Assembly (NCBI GenBank): GCA_910586975.1
Contig: CAJUKX010000019.1
Span: 1 to 49,771 of the forward strand
Direction of reading: 5' to 3'
Source: an uncultured Muribaculaceae bacterium
GTDB taxonomy: Bacteria > Bacteroidota > Bacteroidia > Bacteroidales > Muribaculaceae
DNA length: 49,771 nucleotides
The notes beneath the pieces were generated by a model. That model worked only from the letters and a program-made list of their open reading frames with translations. It was not told the DNA's origin and did not search any database. Of this stretch, positions 6,854 to 16,112 are shown one piece after another; the first letter of the stretch is position 1, and every line of letters begins with the position of its first letter. A program made the translations under genes and the position numbers.

Positions 6854-9800
6854 TTATGGTTCTGCAGCTATTGAAGTTTGTGTATTGTCGTCTATCGAAT
6901 ACGGCTTTATTGAGCCATACTCAAATAAATCATCAATATCGAATCCGCCACTAATTATGAAGGAGCGGAGCATTTTATCTGCTTTCGCAGGTATCATGAA
7001 TGCCGGGACGGTCTTGCCCTCAACACGCTCAAAGAAGAATTTAGCTTTTGATTTGTCAAGAGTCTCATACAAGCCTTTATAGTATCCGCTACGGTTGATA
7101 TTGTCTTCAGGCAAATGCAGACTGAGGATATGGCGTAGCTTATCCTCATCAAGCCCGATAGCCAGAGCGAAGCGATGAATCTGGTCATTCTTTGCCTGCG
7201 CCCGGTAGTCGGCAATGTAGTCTGACAGCGACTTCTCCGAGTCAATGTCATCGCGTTCCAGACGACCACTTTGAATGTCGCTCAGGAATATGTTTGCATA
7301 TTTCTGGTCTTCCGCCGAAAGATGAGCGAATGAACCGTGCAGCTCTTTCAGCACATCGTCGATTGTGGCTTGCTGCTCGTCGCTGTAGAACGCTTCGAGA
7401 TATTTCTGGAAACGGCTGTTCATATATGCCGAGTCAATCACGCCGGTATCTATCTCCGTGAGATATGGCTCGATTTCAAAAGGAACATCGCCACCGCGAG
7501 GTTGTTGAGTCCCCGGGCCTGTCTGATTGAACAGTTCCTTGTATCGTTGGGCAAGAGTGAGGTATGTCGGTTCGTCAAACTGAATAGTGGCGGAGCGACG
7601 CACTCCCTCTGCATCATCATATTTATAACGCTTCTTGCTCCAGACGAACCCCTGCATCTTGGCAGCATCCAACCGGGCGTTCAGTGCTTTCCATTCTCTT
7701 GCAAAACGGGCGCGGACAGTGTTGTCTTCCGGCAGCGATGCGAAGTTTTCAATGCCCGCACGTTCAAACATGTGCTTGATTTCGTTATAGTGGAAATTCA
7801 TGCCGCTTACATTCTCGCCGATTTTGAGCACGAAAATTCCCTGCGGCTTGCCATGGGCATAGAGTTCAAACGCATCCTCTATGTTGCGCTGCATTCGGTG
7901 TGGACGACGGTAGAAACGGATAATTCCAAATCGCTTTTCATGTCCGAACAAGCGGTTGGTGCGCGAAAATGCTTGGATAAGGTCGGCGAAAGTCAGTTCC
8001 TTATCCATGTAGATTGTGTTGACGTATTTAGAGTCGAAGCCGGTGAGCATCTGGTCAACGACAATCATTATATCAAGCTGCTGTTCGCGGCTTATGCGGT
8101 TATAAGGCTTCTTGTGAGCCATGCGCTTGGCCACATCTTTCTTAAAGAGTTGCCAAGTGGGTATCGAGAACTTCTGATTAAACCACTCATTGTACTGCGT
8201 CAGAATCTCTACAAGAGCCACCTCCTTGATTGCGGCTCGGTCTTGACCGTTGTTGTCAATCGTCGGGTCGAAGATAGCTGTTATCTTCAACTGCGACATC
8301 TTCTCGCGCAGGAGCCGATAGTAGGCTATCGCTTCGGGTATGCTGCTTGTTGCGAGGATAGCATGAAACTTACCGTTCCAGCTCTTGCGTGGAAATTCGT
8401 GCATAATATCCTCTACAACCTTTTCACGATGCTCTGCGCGACGATACTGTGAGTTTTCAAGATAATCTTCAACTCCTCTCGGATACCTGTTGGTGAGCGG
8501 ATCTTTCTCGGTATAAACCATCGGCATATTCATGAAGCGGTTATATACCTCCGCTTTCTGTTCGTCAGCAAGAGCCTCCTCAGTGGTTTCTGCTTTGGCT
8601 TCACTCAGCGCTACCTTTTCACGCACATCGCTGTCGCGCATGGTCAAGACTTTGTATGTATCAAATCCAAGCACATTACCATCGCGGATACCGTCGCCGA
8701 TTGAATAGAGATGCAGCCGCTCGCCAAAGAGGTCACGGGTTGTCATGTCGCGCACGTTGTTCTCATCGCCTATCGGAGTACCGGTGAAACCGAAATAGAG
8801 TGCGCCGGGAAAATTGTTCTTGATACCTGCCAATGTCTCGCCAAATGTGGAGCGATGACATTCGTCAATGATAAAGACGATGCGTTTTGTCCGGATTCTA
8901 TCAAGTTCATTCTTGGCAAAACCTCCTTCTTCGCCGGGCTTGTGCTCGTAAACGAGACCCATCTTCTGAATTGAAGAAACAATCAGGGTCAGTCCCTTAT
9001 CATCACTTTTCAGTTTATCAACAAGGTCTTTGGTATTGTCAGTACCCTCAATGCTGTCGCCGTCTCCGGCAAAGCCTCTGTATTCTTCAAGGCTCTGTGT
9101 GCCGAGTTCAATTCTATCCATGAGGAACACCACCTTGTCGGCATCGCCACTCTGAGCAATGAGTTGAGCGGCCTTGAACGAGGTCATAGTCTTACCGGAT
9201 CCTGTTGTGTGCCAAACAAAGCCTCCAAATATCTCCTTATCCTCCCAATGAATTTTGGCTACTCTTGTGCGGATAGCATCGGCGGCATAGTATTGGTAAC
9301 TGCGCATAACCTTCAATATGCCGTCCTTGCTGTCTGGTACGGTATAGAATCCTATCATTTGGTGAGCCATTGGAATAGAGAGAAGTCTCTCAATCACCTT
9401 GTTCCACTCGTTGATGGGTTCATTGTAGAAGTCTGCCCAATGGAAATAAAAATCCTTATTGAATATACAGTCAGGACCCGGATTGGCAAAGTATAGCGTT
9501 TCTTCGGGATTCATGGCCACAAACACCTGCACCAGAGAGAAAAGTCCTTGCGAGAAGATTCCCTCGCGTGAATACTTTTCTATTTGGTTGGAGGCTTGGC
9601 TTACATCAACGCCGCTCTTTTTGAGCTCGATATGGAACACTGGCATACCGTTGATAAGAAGCATCAGGTCTCCACGACGGTCGTTGAGCAATGGTGAAGC
9701 GGTGGGAAACTTAGGTTGCTGGACAATCTGGTAGCGGCTGTCACCGGCAGCAATTTCCTTGCGGTCGTAGATTTTCAGTGTTACCTCTTTGCCGAAATGT

Positions 9801-10105
9801 TCCTTATCATCGGGATTATCGCGCTTCACCGAAGTCTCGCCTCCGTTGATAAACTCATTAAGGGCGAGCGGAGTCTTCAACGAATTGATTTTATCTATAA
9901 TCTGTTGCATTTCTCCCTCAGTGAGTGGATAGCAGTCGAGACGGTCACGGTCGCGGTTGTTCTCATAGAGAATATTGGCCCAGTTCTGAATGAGTTCCTT
10001 TTCGGTCGGATTTTTCAAGACGTTCTCTTCCCAACCATATTGTTGGAGTTTCTTGATGACCGCCTCCTCAAACTGCGGTTCTGAGTTAAAGACTTGTTGG
10101 CTCAT
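6854..10105 (-). CDS. hsdR: Type I restriction enzyme, restriction/translocation subunit HsdR
   Basis: 1083 aa, within the usual HsdR size. The N-terminal PD-(D/E)xK nuclease has D146 and E160-L-K162 (RGDLMLL...HIELKK). The SF2 translocase has Walker A TTGSGKT (300-306), DECH (414-417, FIIDECHRSTFG) and a later FSRTNRLFG motif VI. It cleaves unmodified DNA after ATP-driven translocation, together with two HsdM and one HsdS. The start ATG overlaps the hsdS stop (ATGA, 4 bp), so translation is coupled. Intact by inspection. Confidence 0.95.
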   Translation of the reverse strand: MSQQVFNSEPQFEEAVIKKLQQYGWEENVLKNPTEKELIQNWANILYENNRDRDRLDCYPLTEGEMQQIIDKINSLKTPLALNEFINGGETSVKRDNPDDKEHFGKEVTLKIYDRKEIAAGDSRYQIVQQPKFPTASPLLNDRRGDLMLLINGMPVFHIELKKSGVDVSQASNQIEKYSREGIFSQGLFSLVQVFVAMNPEETLYFANPGPDCIFNKDFYFHWADFYNEPINEWNKVIERLLSIPMAHQMIGFYTVPDSKDGILKVMRSYQYYAADAIRTRVAKIHWEDKEIFGGFVWHTTGSGKTMTSFKAAQLIAQSGDADKVVFLMDRIELGTQSLEEYRGFAGDGDSIEGTDNTKDLVDKLKSDDKGLTLIVSSIQKMGLVYEHKPGEEGGFAKNELDRIRTKRIVFIIDECHRSTFGETLAGIKNNFPGALYFGFTGTPIGDENNVRDMTTRDLFGERLHLYSIGDGIRDGNVLGFDTYKVLTMRDSDVREKVALSEAKAETTEEALADEQKAEVYNRFMNMPMVYTEKDPLTNRYPRGVEDYLENSQYRRAEHREKVVEDIMHEFPRKSWNGKFHAILATSSIPEAIAYYRLLREKMSQLKITAIFDPTIDNNGQDRAAIKEVALVEILTQYNEWFNQKFSIPTWQLFKKDVAKRMAHKKPYNRISREQQLDIMIVVDQMLTGFDSKYVNTIYMDKELTFADLIQAFSRTNRLFGHEKRFGIIRFYRRPHRMQRNIEDAFELYAHGKPQGIFVLKIGENVSGMNFHYNEIKHMFERAGIENFASLPEDNTVRARFAREWKALNARLDAAKMQGFVWSKKRYKYDDAEGVRRSATIQFDEPTYLTLAQRYKELFNQTGPGTQQPRGGDVPFEIEPYLTEIDTGVIDSAYMNSRFQKYLEAFYSDEQQATIDDVLKELHGSFAHLSAEDQKYANIFLSDIQSGRLERDDIDSEKSLSDYIADYRAQAKNDQIHRFALAIGLDEDKLRHILSLHLPEDNINRSGYYKGLYETLDKSKAKFFFERVEGKTVPAFMIPAKADKMLRSFIISGGFDIDDLFEYGSIKPYSIDDNTQTSIAAEP

Positions 10106-11364
10106 AGCTTGGTATCATTAACAAACATCTTACTCAGACAAGCCTTTTTGATGTTGCGGAGTTTTACAATAGATTTACGCTTGGCGGCTATCAGTTCGTC
10201 AAGGTTGCGGAAATACTCGCCGATGGCTCGTTGCTCGGCCAAGGAAGGAATAGTAATTGGAGTAGACTTGCCACTCTCAATTGTATAAGTTCCTACTGTG
10301 CCTACTGTTGATGACATCAAAATGAAGTCTTGTATAGGAGCAGCAATAAATGAATAGAAGAAGAAATTACCATCCAAATAATTTGAATTTTTGAACCAAA
10401 TTATATTGCCATCTTTGAAATAGATAGGTTCTGTATCTTTTACAAGATAAGGAATTCCAATTGTACCTACTCCTGTAACTAACAAATCTCCAACTTCAAC
10501 CTTTCCAGAGATGGCAGAAAATTCTTCGTAGAGTTTGTAATCAATATAAAGTTGATCGTCAATTTTCTCACCTTTAAGTTCGGCGACGATGTCTCGTGCA
10601 CGAAGGAATCTCACTCCTGTGTCTCTCCAATCTTCTTGATGTATTCTTTTGACAGAACCGACGTTCATTATTTCTCCAAGCCGTTTGTTTTTCCACGGCT
10701 CAGAGAATCCGGCGAAGCGGATTTCGGGGGCGGTTGCACCGGGACGTGGGAACATCTTTTGAAGCGATGCGATTTTCATCTTCTCCAATCGGTCAACCTC
10801 ACGCTCCGCCTCCTTTATTTGAGTATCAAGATTGCTGAAATATTCGGCTATAGAATCACGCTCTGTTTCTTCCTTAGGATAATCTATATCGTACTTCTGG
10901 AGGTCAGAGATATTAACAGCCGCCAGACCTCCGGCATTGACGTTTCTACGACACCAATCACCAAGACCATAAAAACGATATAGTAAATAGTTGGCTTTCA
11001 GCCAACTCCAGCGATTTACGGTTTGAAAAACCGTAAATCGCTGATTCGCAAGCGAATCAGCAATTAGGAGAGCGTGCTCTCCTATAGTCGCGGTGGTTGA
11101 CACAATTATGCTCCCGGCAGGGAAAAGCCCCGACGATTTCACGGCTGAAGGGGTAACGTGTTGTATGGCATCGGCCAAAACGCGACCATTTTCACGAATA
11201 TCCTCCATTCTGAACCAAGGTATAGTGCCATTAGTCCAATATGCCGCTACCGCTTTCGACGGAGTGTAACCATTGCCAAGATTAAAGACTTCACGAACTT
11301 TGGCCTGTTGCCACTCATCATCGTAGCCCTTGAATCGGATTTGTGGTTTAAGTGTCTTACTCAT
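10102..11364 (-). CDS. hsdS: Type I restriction specificity subunit HsdS
   Basis: 420 aa from the ATG at 11364 (MSKTLKPQIRFKGYDDEWQQ), which overlaps the hsdM stop by 8 bp. A longer in-frame start upstream lies inside hsdM and is unlikely. There are two target recognition domains, about residues 10-195 and 205-400, each followed by a helical spacer (SNLDTQIKEAEREVDRLEKMK and NLDELIAAKRKSIVKLRNIK). It sets the DNA target of the HsdMSR complex. Only one full hsdS is seen, with no inverted partial copies, so no obvious shuffling cassette. TRD1 contains four consecutive perfect hairpins at DNA level (10990-11084). Confidence 0.93.
   Translation of the reverse strand: MSKTLKPQIRFKGYDDEWQQAKVREVFNLGNGYTPSKAVAAYWTNGTIPWFRMEDIRENGRVLADAIQHVTPSAVKSSGLFPAGSIIVSTTATIGEHALLIADSLANQRFTVFQTVNRWSWLKANYLLYRFYGLGDWCRRNVNAGGLAAVNISDLQKYDIDYPKEETERDSIAEYFSNLDTQIKEAEREVDRLEKMKIASLQKMFPRPGATAPEIRFAGFSEPWKNKRLGEIMNVGSVKRIHQEDWRDTGVRFLRARDIVAELKGEKIDDQLYIDYKLYEEFSAISGKVEVGDLLVTGVGTIGIPYLVKDTEPIYFKDGNIIWFKNSNYLDGNFFFYSFIAAPIQDFILMSSTVGTVGTYTIESGKSTPITIPSLAEQRAIGEYFRNLDELIAAKRKSIVKLRNIKKACLSKMFVNDTKL
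10990..11084. repeat. Four consecutive perfect hairpins inside hsdS
   Basis: Stems: GTTGGCT/AGCCAAC (10990-11006, loop 3), a 15-bp stem (11010-11042, loop GAA), CTGATTCGC/GCGAATCAG (11041-11060, loop 2) and TAGGAGAGC/GCTCTCCTA (11065-11084, loop 2). About 80 of 95 bases are paired, while the region stays in frame and encodes the conserved IGEHALL...NQRF part of TRD1. Confidence 0.9.
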
Positions 11365-13960
11365 GGCGCAGAAGTTTTTGGAACTCACGGAGTCCGGCCA
11401 TGTCAAAGTCTGAGCCTGTGAGGTTGTCAATCAGCGAAGCGAGTGATTTCTCTGATTTAGAGATGCGTTCATCTATGTTGACGAGGGTGTCGCAATACTT
11501 GGTATCAAGAGCATCGAGTTTTTCGGCGAAGTCTTTGACCTCCTTGTCGAAAAGATCGGCGATACCTTTGCGCACCGGTTCAATCCATTTGGCTACGAGC
11601 AGGTGAAGGATGTCCTTCATCGGTAATTTCTTGATAAGGGCAATCGTGCTTTCTTGAAGAAGGTCGTTGGCTTCGTTGACGGCTTTCTTCTGTTTCTTTT
11701 CAAGGTCAATAAGTTTATCAGCCTCGACAAGCATGGCTTCGGCTGAATCCTCAGGGAGTTTTGAGCCAAACTCCTGTTTGATTTTCTTAACCTTGGCTTT
11801 AAGTTCCTTGGGGACAAAAGCAGAACCATCATCTTTAATCCACGGCGTAGCACCCTCGGCTTCGGGAAGCGATTCAAGTAATTCAGCGATACGATCGATG
11901 GTAGCATCACGTTCTTCCTGAAGTTTGGCGAGTTTGCCAAGCTCAGAACCGAGCAATTCTTGCTGCACAAGTTCAAAGGGAAGGATACGACCCACCCAAC
12001 CGTCCTGTACCTCTACATCCTTGCCATCTTTCTTTTTGATGATGATATTCTCATCGACGGCATTGGCAGCTTCAATGCCCTCTGACTGCAATGTTTCAAG
12101 GTCGTATGTTATTTTTCGCCAGTTGTCTTCAAGAATCTGATAGGCCGCGTATGAGTCAATCAATGCGAATGGTTTGATGACCTCAAACAGATGTGCGGAG
12201 AAAGAGTTGAACTCAATGGCCGGATTTAGACGGCGAAGACGTTCGGGACTTGACAAAGGATTGACAACAATGTCAATGAGAGCGTCACGCAGAGGATTGA
12301 CAGCTTCGAGATAACGAAGTTGGTATTCTGAAACCTCAGGATTTCGCCTGATTGTGTCAAAAATCTGGTCCGGCGAAGGTATCAGTTTACTGTATGCCTC
12401 ATTAACCGGACTGAACAATTCATTTCGCAGCGAGGGGAATATATCCCACCAATTTGTGAAACTGTCAAGCTCGTTGTTAGGTATGCCGCCGAACATAGTG
12501 GCGTAAATATCCCACTGTTCATCTGCTTCTGCTGAATTGACATAGCGAGGGATATTGAGGTTGTAATCGTTTTTGCGGATTTCCTCACGGTCAACACAGC
12601 GTGAGAATTTGGGCATTTCACGCCGTTCTGTTACAGCATCAACTATCTTGCGTATGTCGCGTGCCCGCAACTGGTTGTTTTTACCAACTTTGATGAATCC
12701 TTTGGAAGCATCTACGAAGAGAACATCATCACGGTCGCGCTTCTGACGAAGCACCATAACGATTGTTGGAATACCGGTGCCAAAGAAGATATTAGCCGGG
12801 AGACCGATGATAGCGTCTATGTTGTTGTTCTCAATAAGGTTGCGGCGGATTTCTTCCTCATTGCCGCCACGGAACAGAACACCATGAGGCAAGACAATAG
12901 TCATAATGCCGCCGGGCTTTACGTGGTACAGGTCATGGAGAAGGAAAGCATAATCGGCTGTTCCCTTAGGCGCGACGCCATATTTCTTATAACGAGGGTC
13001 TGACGCTGTTTCTTCACATGGATACCACTCTTGCGAATAAGGAGGATTGCTGACAACAGCATCGCAATACAAAGGGGCATAGGTTGATGTCGGGTCGCTG
13101 TCATCAAACCAAGGCCAGTCTTCTTCGAGAGTGTCACCGTTACGAACCACAATATTATCAGGATGGATGCCACGCATCACAAGATTCATACGGGTGAGGT
13201 TGTAGGTAGCCTCTTTAAGTTCCTGTGCGTAGTATGTGATTTTGTCTTTGTCAAGATATTTGGCAACGCTTCGACCAATGTTGAGCAACAGCGAACCGGA
13301 ACCCGATGTAGGGTCATAAATCTTGATTTCTGACTTGTCGCTAAGATGGTGGGCGACTATCTCCGACATCATCAGAGCAACTTCGTGGGGTGTATAAAAC
13401 TCACCGGCTTTCTTTCCGGCATTAGCCGCGAAGTTGCTGATAAGATATTCGTATATGAAACCGAGAACGTCATAGTCCTGACGGTCATCGGTCGGAATAT
13501 CCTTAATAAGATTGAGCAGATTCTGAACCGCCTTGGTCTGTGCACCGGCACTTTCACCGAGTTTGCTCAGACCGTTCTGTAAAGTATCGAAGATTCCTTT
13601 ATAAACCTTCTCGTGAGCCGGATTGATAAGACGTGCAAAGCGGGTAAGAGCATCTCGCACATCTCCGACCGAGAAGTTACGCTCCGGTTTAATCCAAGTT
13701 GAAAACAGGTCATTGTAGGCTATGAAGTACCCAAGGGTCTGACGACAATGCTCAGCCCATTCCGAGTTTTCTTCGGTCAGGTATTGAGGTTGGAGTTCAT
13801 CGGTCATATCCTCCTTTATGGCAAGTTCAACCACCTTGTCAGAAAGGAATTTATAAAAGATAAAGCCGAGTATATAGTCTTTATACTCGTTGGCTTCAAT
13901 CTTCGACCGCATTTTGTTGGCCGAAGCCCATATTTTGGATGCGAGTTGCTGTTTGTTCAT
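11357..13960 (-). CDS. hsdM: Type I restriction methylase subunit HsdM (long form)
   Basis: 867 aa. The N-terminal HsdM_N helical domain (about 5-150) precedes FYTPHEV (198-204), SAM motif I DPTSGSGSLL (216-225) and NPPY motif IV (305-308), so it is an N6-adenine methyltransferase. It is longer than the common ~500-aa HsdM. The extra C-terminal half (about 480-867) is helical and charged, with coiled-coil character. It starts 2 bp after the stop of the ImmA/XRE gene and overlaps hsdS by 8 bp. It methylates the target chosen by HsdS and protects host DNA from HsdR. Confidence 0.94.
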   Translation of the reverse strand: MNKQQLASKIWASANKMRSKIEANEYKDYILGFIFYKFLSDKVVELAIKEDMTDELQPQYLTEENSEWAEHCRQTLGYFIAYNDLFSTWIKPERNFSVGDVRDALTRFARLINPAHEKVYKGIFDTLQNGLSKLGESAGAQTKAVQNLLNLIKDIPTDDRQDYDVLGFIYEYLISNFAANAGKKAGEFYTPHEVALMMSEIVAHHLSDKSEIKIYDPTSGSGSLLLNIGRSVAKYLDKDKITYYAQELKEATYNLTRMNLVMRGIHPDNIVVRNGDTLEEDWPWFDDSDPTSTYAPLYCDAVVSNPPYSQEWYPCEETASDPRYKKYGVAPKGTADYAFLLHDLYHVKPGGIMTIVLPHGVLFRGGNEEEIRRNLIENNNIDAIIGLPANIFFGTGIPTIVMVLRQKRDRDDVLFVDASKGFIKVGKNNQLRARDIRKIVDAVTERREMPKFSRCVDREEIRKNDYNLNIPRYVNSAEADEQWDIYATMFGGIPNNELDSFTNWWDIFPSLRNELFSPVNEAYSKLIPSPDQIFDTIRRNPEVSEYQLRYLEAVNPLRDALIDIVVNPLSSPERLRRLNPAIEFNSFSAHLFEVIKPFALIDSYAAYQILEDNWRKITYDLETLQSEGIEAANAVDENIIIKKKDGKDVEVQDGWVGRILPFELVQQELLGSELGKLAKLQEERDATIDRIAELLESLPEAEGATPWIKDDGSAFVPKELKAKVKKIKQEFGSKLPEDSAEAMLVEADKLIDLEKKQKKAVNEANDLLQESTIALIKKLPMKDILHLLVAKWIEPVRKGIADLFDKEVKDFAEKLDALDTKYCDTLVNIDERISKSEKSLASLIDNLTGSDFDMAGLREFQKLLRHE

Positions 13961-13962
13961 GA

Positions 13963-15045
13963 TCAGTTTCTTCTAAAGGTTGAAATTGTCGGGTTGAACG
14001 AGAAAATGGGAGAGTTGTTCAATATGAACCAACGTTTGAAATCATCGGGCAAAAGATGAGAAATTGAAGACAAATCTTCATCTGAGTAGCCCAATTCTGT
14101 TTTGTATAACTCCACCACATCATGTACCATATTACTTCTTTCGTATGGCAGGTTTATCGGTTCACGTTTATTGTAGCCTTTTTTCGAGAATATTATCTGA
14201 TAGTTTCGATATATTTTATCGTCTATCATTTGTAAGTCTCTTGCACGTCGAATTAGCGCACGCATTGAAACGCCCCACTGTTGCTTAAGGTTACCTAACA
14301 TTGGTAGGGTGATTCGTTTCAAGGATGATTTTATTTCTGCCTCAGGCATAAGAAATTCAGAAGCGAATTCGTTAGCCTCATCCTCTACTCTCTCAGGATG
14401 CTTTGGAACAAAACTAAGATGCATAATTAAATGCCCCAGTTCATGTGCAAGTGAAAAGCGCATTCTATCATTTGGCATTCTTGTATTGAGAAAGATAACT
14501 CTTCGACCTCGATCTGAAATAGAAGTAAGTCCGTCCATCTTTTCTGTGCCGAAATCCATTTTTTGTATGATAACGCCATGGTCTTCAAGCAGAACAGTCA
14601 AATTTCCTATTGCGCCTCGGTGCAGTCCCAGTGAATATCTTGTTCTACGAGCGATTTCTGCTGGTGTCAGTTCATCACTTGGCTGTTCAAATTGCCAATC
14701 AAACTCTGGTAATTCAATGGCATCAAACATTTGATCGATAGCCATTTTCTGAACGCGAATTTGCGCATCTAACGCATCTAATACTTTTGCGGGTATTGAC
14801 ATTTGGCGCCTATAATAGAGATGACCTACCTGAGACGCATCAGTTGATTGGTAGAAAAATGATAGAGGTAAGTTGAAAACCGTTTGGAGATTTTCTATAA
14901 TATCGGAGGGGAGAGGTTGCAGACCCTTTTCGGCCTTGGAGAGTTTACCCTGTGATACACCAAGCAATTCAGCAGCCTCCTTCTGGGTATACTGACGAAG
15001 ATGTCGGGCAAGCTCCAAGAACTTAGGATTAACAGTCTCACTCAT
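13963..15045 (-). CDS. XRE-family HTH regulator with ImmA/IrrE metalloprotease domain
   Basis: 360 aa. The N-terminal XRE-type HTH (about 8-62, YTQKEAAELLGVSQGKLSKA) is followed by an ImmA/IrrE zinc protease domain with HELGH (201-205) and a downstream EDEANEFASEFLMP segment supplying a third ligand. In characterised relatives such proteins cleave a repressor or anti-toxin to derepress mobile-element or defence genes. It lies 2 bp after the 198-aa gene and 2 bp before hsdM. This suggests it controls the RM operon, possibly through the palindrome in the 15669-15699 promoter. The protease target is unknown; the 198-aa neighbour is the first candidate. Confidence 0.85.
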   Translation of the reverse strand: MSETVNPKFLELARHLRQYTQKEAAELLGVSQGKLSKAEKGLQPLPSDIIENLQTVFNLPLSFFYQSTDASQVGHLYYRRQMSIPAKVLDALDAQIRVQKMAIDQMFDAIELPEFDWQFEQPSDELTPAEIARRTRYSLGLHRGAIGNLTVLLEDHGVIIQKMDFGTEKMDGLTSISDRGRRVIFLNTRMPNDRMRFSLAHELGHLIMHLSFVPKHPERVEDEANEFASEFLMPEAEIKSSLKRITLPMLGNLKQQWGVSMRALIRRARDLQMIDDKIYRNYQIIFSKKGYNKREPINLPYERSNMVHDVVELYKTELGYSDEDLSSISHLLPDDFKRWFILNNSPIFSFNPTISTFRRN

Positions 15046-15047
15046 AA

Positions 15048-15644
15048 TTATATTGCATCCTGTTTCTTAATTTTAAGACGTGGCTTTTTATGTTCAACCA
15101 CTTCTTGTTGTGTTTTCTCGTTAACGCAGTTTTCGAGATTCCACATATCTTCCGGGGTGATGACAAAATTATATTCTATTGTATTCCCCTGAAGATACTG
15201 TACATAAATTCTTGAAATGTCTGTGTGGAAAGCATCGGTTTCATAGGATATGGTAATTACGTGCTTTGCCACTTTCTGTTCGCGAATATTTTTGCTTACC
15301 TCTGTTGGATTTGAAGGAGCATTCTTCTTTTTTAAGATGAAGATATAGTCTCCCTTTGTAAAAAAGGCTCTTGAATTTCCAATTGAATCCGAAGTGAACT
15401 CAAAACCCAATGGAGAAAGCTTTTGTTCGAGGTAATAATGGGTGCAATCATGCGTTATACTTGCAGATGTGATTTGAGTGCACATCTCTCTTAATTCGCG
15501 AGCCTTTTGGTAGGCGTTGCGATGAGCCATAAAAATAGCACGCTGGACATCAGCGGTTAAAATTTCATCTTGAAAAGCGGCCGCCTCAAAAGGTGGCTTA
15601 AACTCGTCAAAGAGGGAGTTGGTGAAGATTTCGGCTGTTACCAT
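15048..15644 (-). CDS. Unrecognised 198-aa protein, first gene of the RM operon
   Basis: Starts MVTAEIFTNSLFDEFKPPFE, no signal peptide or membrane helix. It has a strongly basic C-terminus (HKKPRLKIKKQDAI). The body mixes helices and strands (YYLEQKLSPLGFEFTSDSIG, DYIFILKKKNAPS). It begins about 25 bp downstream of a consensus -7 box and ends 2 bp before the XRE/ImmA gene. Pairing with an ImmA/IrrE protease suggests a regulatory or toxin-antitoxin-like partner, possibly the cleaved substrate. I cannot name the family. Confidence 0.7.
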   Translation of the reverse strand: MVTAEIFTNSLFDEFKPPFEAAAFQDEILTADVQRAIFMAHRNAYQKARELREMCTQITSASITHDCTHYYLEQKLSPLGFEFTSDSIGNSRAFFTKGDYIFILKKKNAPSNPTEVSKNIREQKVAKHVITISYETDAFHTDISRIYVQYLQGNTIEYNFVITPEDMWNLENCVNEKTQQEVVEHKKPRLKIKKQDAI

Positions 15645-15668
15645 ACTTTTACTTGTTAATTATGGCAA

Positions 15669-15699
15669 CAAAGTTATAAAAAATATTCCACGGAACAAA
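15669..15699 (-). promoter_or_regulatory. Promoter of the type I RM operon with internal palindrome
   Basis: Minus strand TTTG (15699-15696), 19 bp, TAACTTTG (15676-15669). The spacer begins with the palindrome TTCCGTGGAA. A repressor bound there would block RNA polymerase, so it is a candidate operator for the XRE/ImmA protein. Only one copy of the palindrome was noticed. Confidence 0.8.
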
Positions 15700-15757
15700 A
15701 TATTTTATCCGATTTTCATTCCAAATATACTGAAATCGGTCAAATGAAGAGTGTTAA

Positions 15758-15785
15758 GGGCCTGCGACAATGAAGTGGCAGACCC
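15758..15785 (-). terminator. Weak hairpin terminator after the HTH gene
   Basis: Minus-strand stem GGGTCTGC / GCAGGCCC (8 bp with one G-T pair) and a 12-nt loop, located between the HTH gene stop and the RM-operon promoter. The following sequence is only mildly U-rich. Confidence 0.45.
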
Positions 15786-15803
15786 TATAATTCATTCCCT
15801 AAA

Positions 15804-16112
15804 TCAGTGTCTAATGCGGTGTGAGCATAGAAAGGCGTTTAGGTCGGCGCGGTTGACGTAGATTTTGCGGCCGATCTGGGAGAAGGGGATGACGCGCTGG
15901 TCGCGGTAGTTTTGCCATGTCTTGGACGAGACTCCGAGTAGTTTTCGCGCGGCTTCGGATTCCAGCCACTCGGCGTCGCGGTCGGAAGCGTTGCGGTTCT
16001 CAATCATCTCGGCAAGGCGGTCGAGCTTGTCGTTGAGTGACTGCCATTCTTCCTGCGGAATCATGACCATTGTGATGGGTGAGATTGTTGAAGGTTGCGA
16101 GCTTTTGCTCAT
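15804..16112 (-). CDS. Small HTH DNA-binding protein (excisionase/MerR-like)
   Basis: 102 aa. An acidic N-terminal helix (EEWQSLNDKLDRLAEMIENR) is followed by a winged HTH of the helix_turn_helix_17/excisionase type. Its signature is WLESEAARKLLGVSSKTWQN, then IPFSQIGRKIYVNRADLNAFL. Such proteins in Bacteroidales elements often sit near a tyrosine recombinase and act as recombination directionality factors or regulators. The recombinase here is at 18608. A promoter-like pair at 16283-16315 would give a leader of about 165 nt. An alternative start is the Met at residue 15 or 17. Confidence 0.8.
   Translation of the reverse strand: MSKSSQPSTISPITMVMIPQEEWQSLNDKLDRLAEMIENRNASDRDAEWLESEAARKLLGVSSKTWQNYRDQRVIPFSQIGRKIYVNRADLNAFLCSHRIRH

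Noticed and set aside
7337..8452. Long plus-strand open frame (371 codons) opposite hsdR
   Set aside because: It lies entirely antisense to the well-conserved hsdR gene; its openness follows from hsdR codon use and it has no protein family features.
10102..11430. hsdS inversion (phase-variation) cassette
   Set aside because: Only one complete hsdS, no second partial hsdS and no adjacent recombinase in this operon; the inverted repeats inside it are short hairpins, not distant recombination sites.
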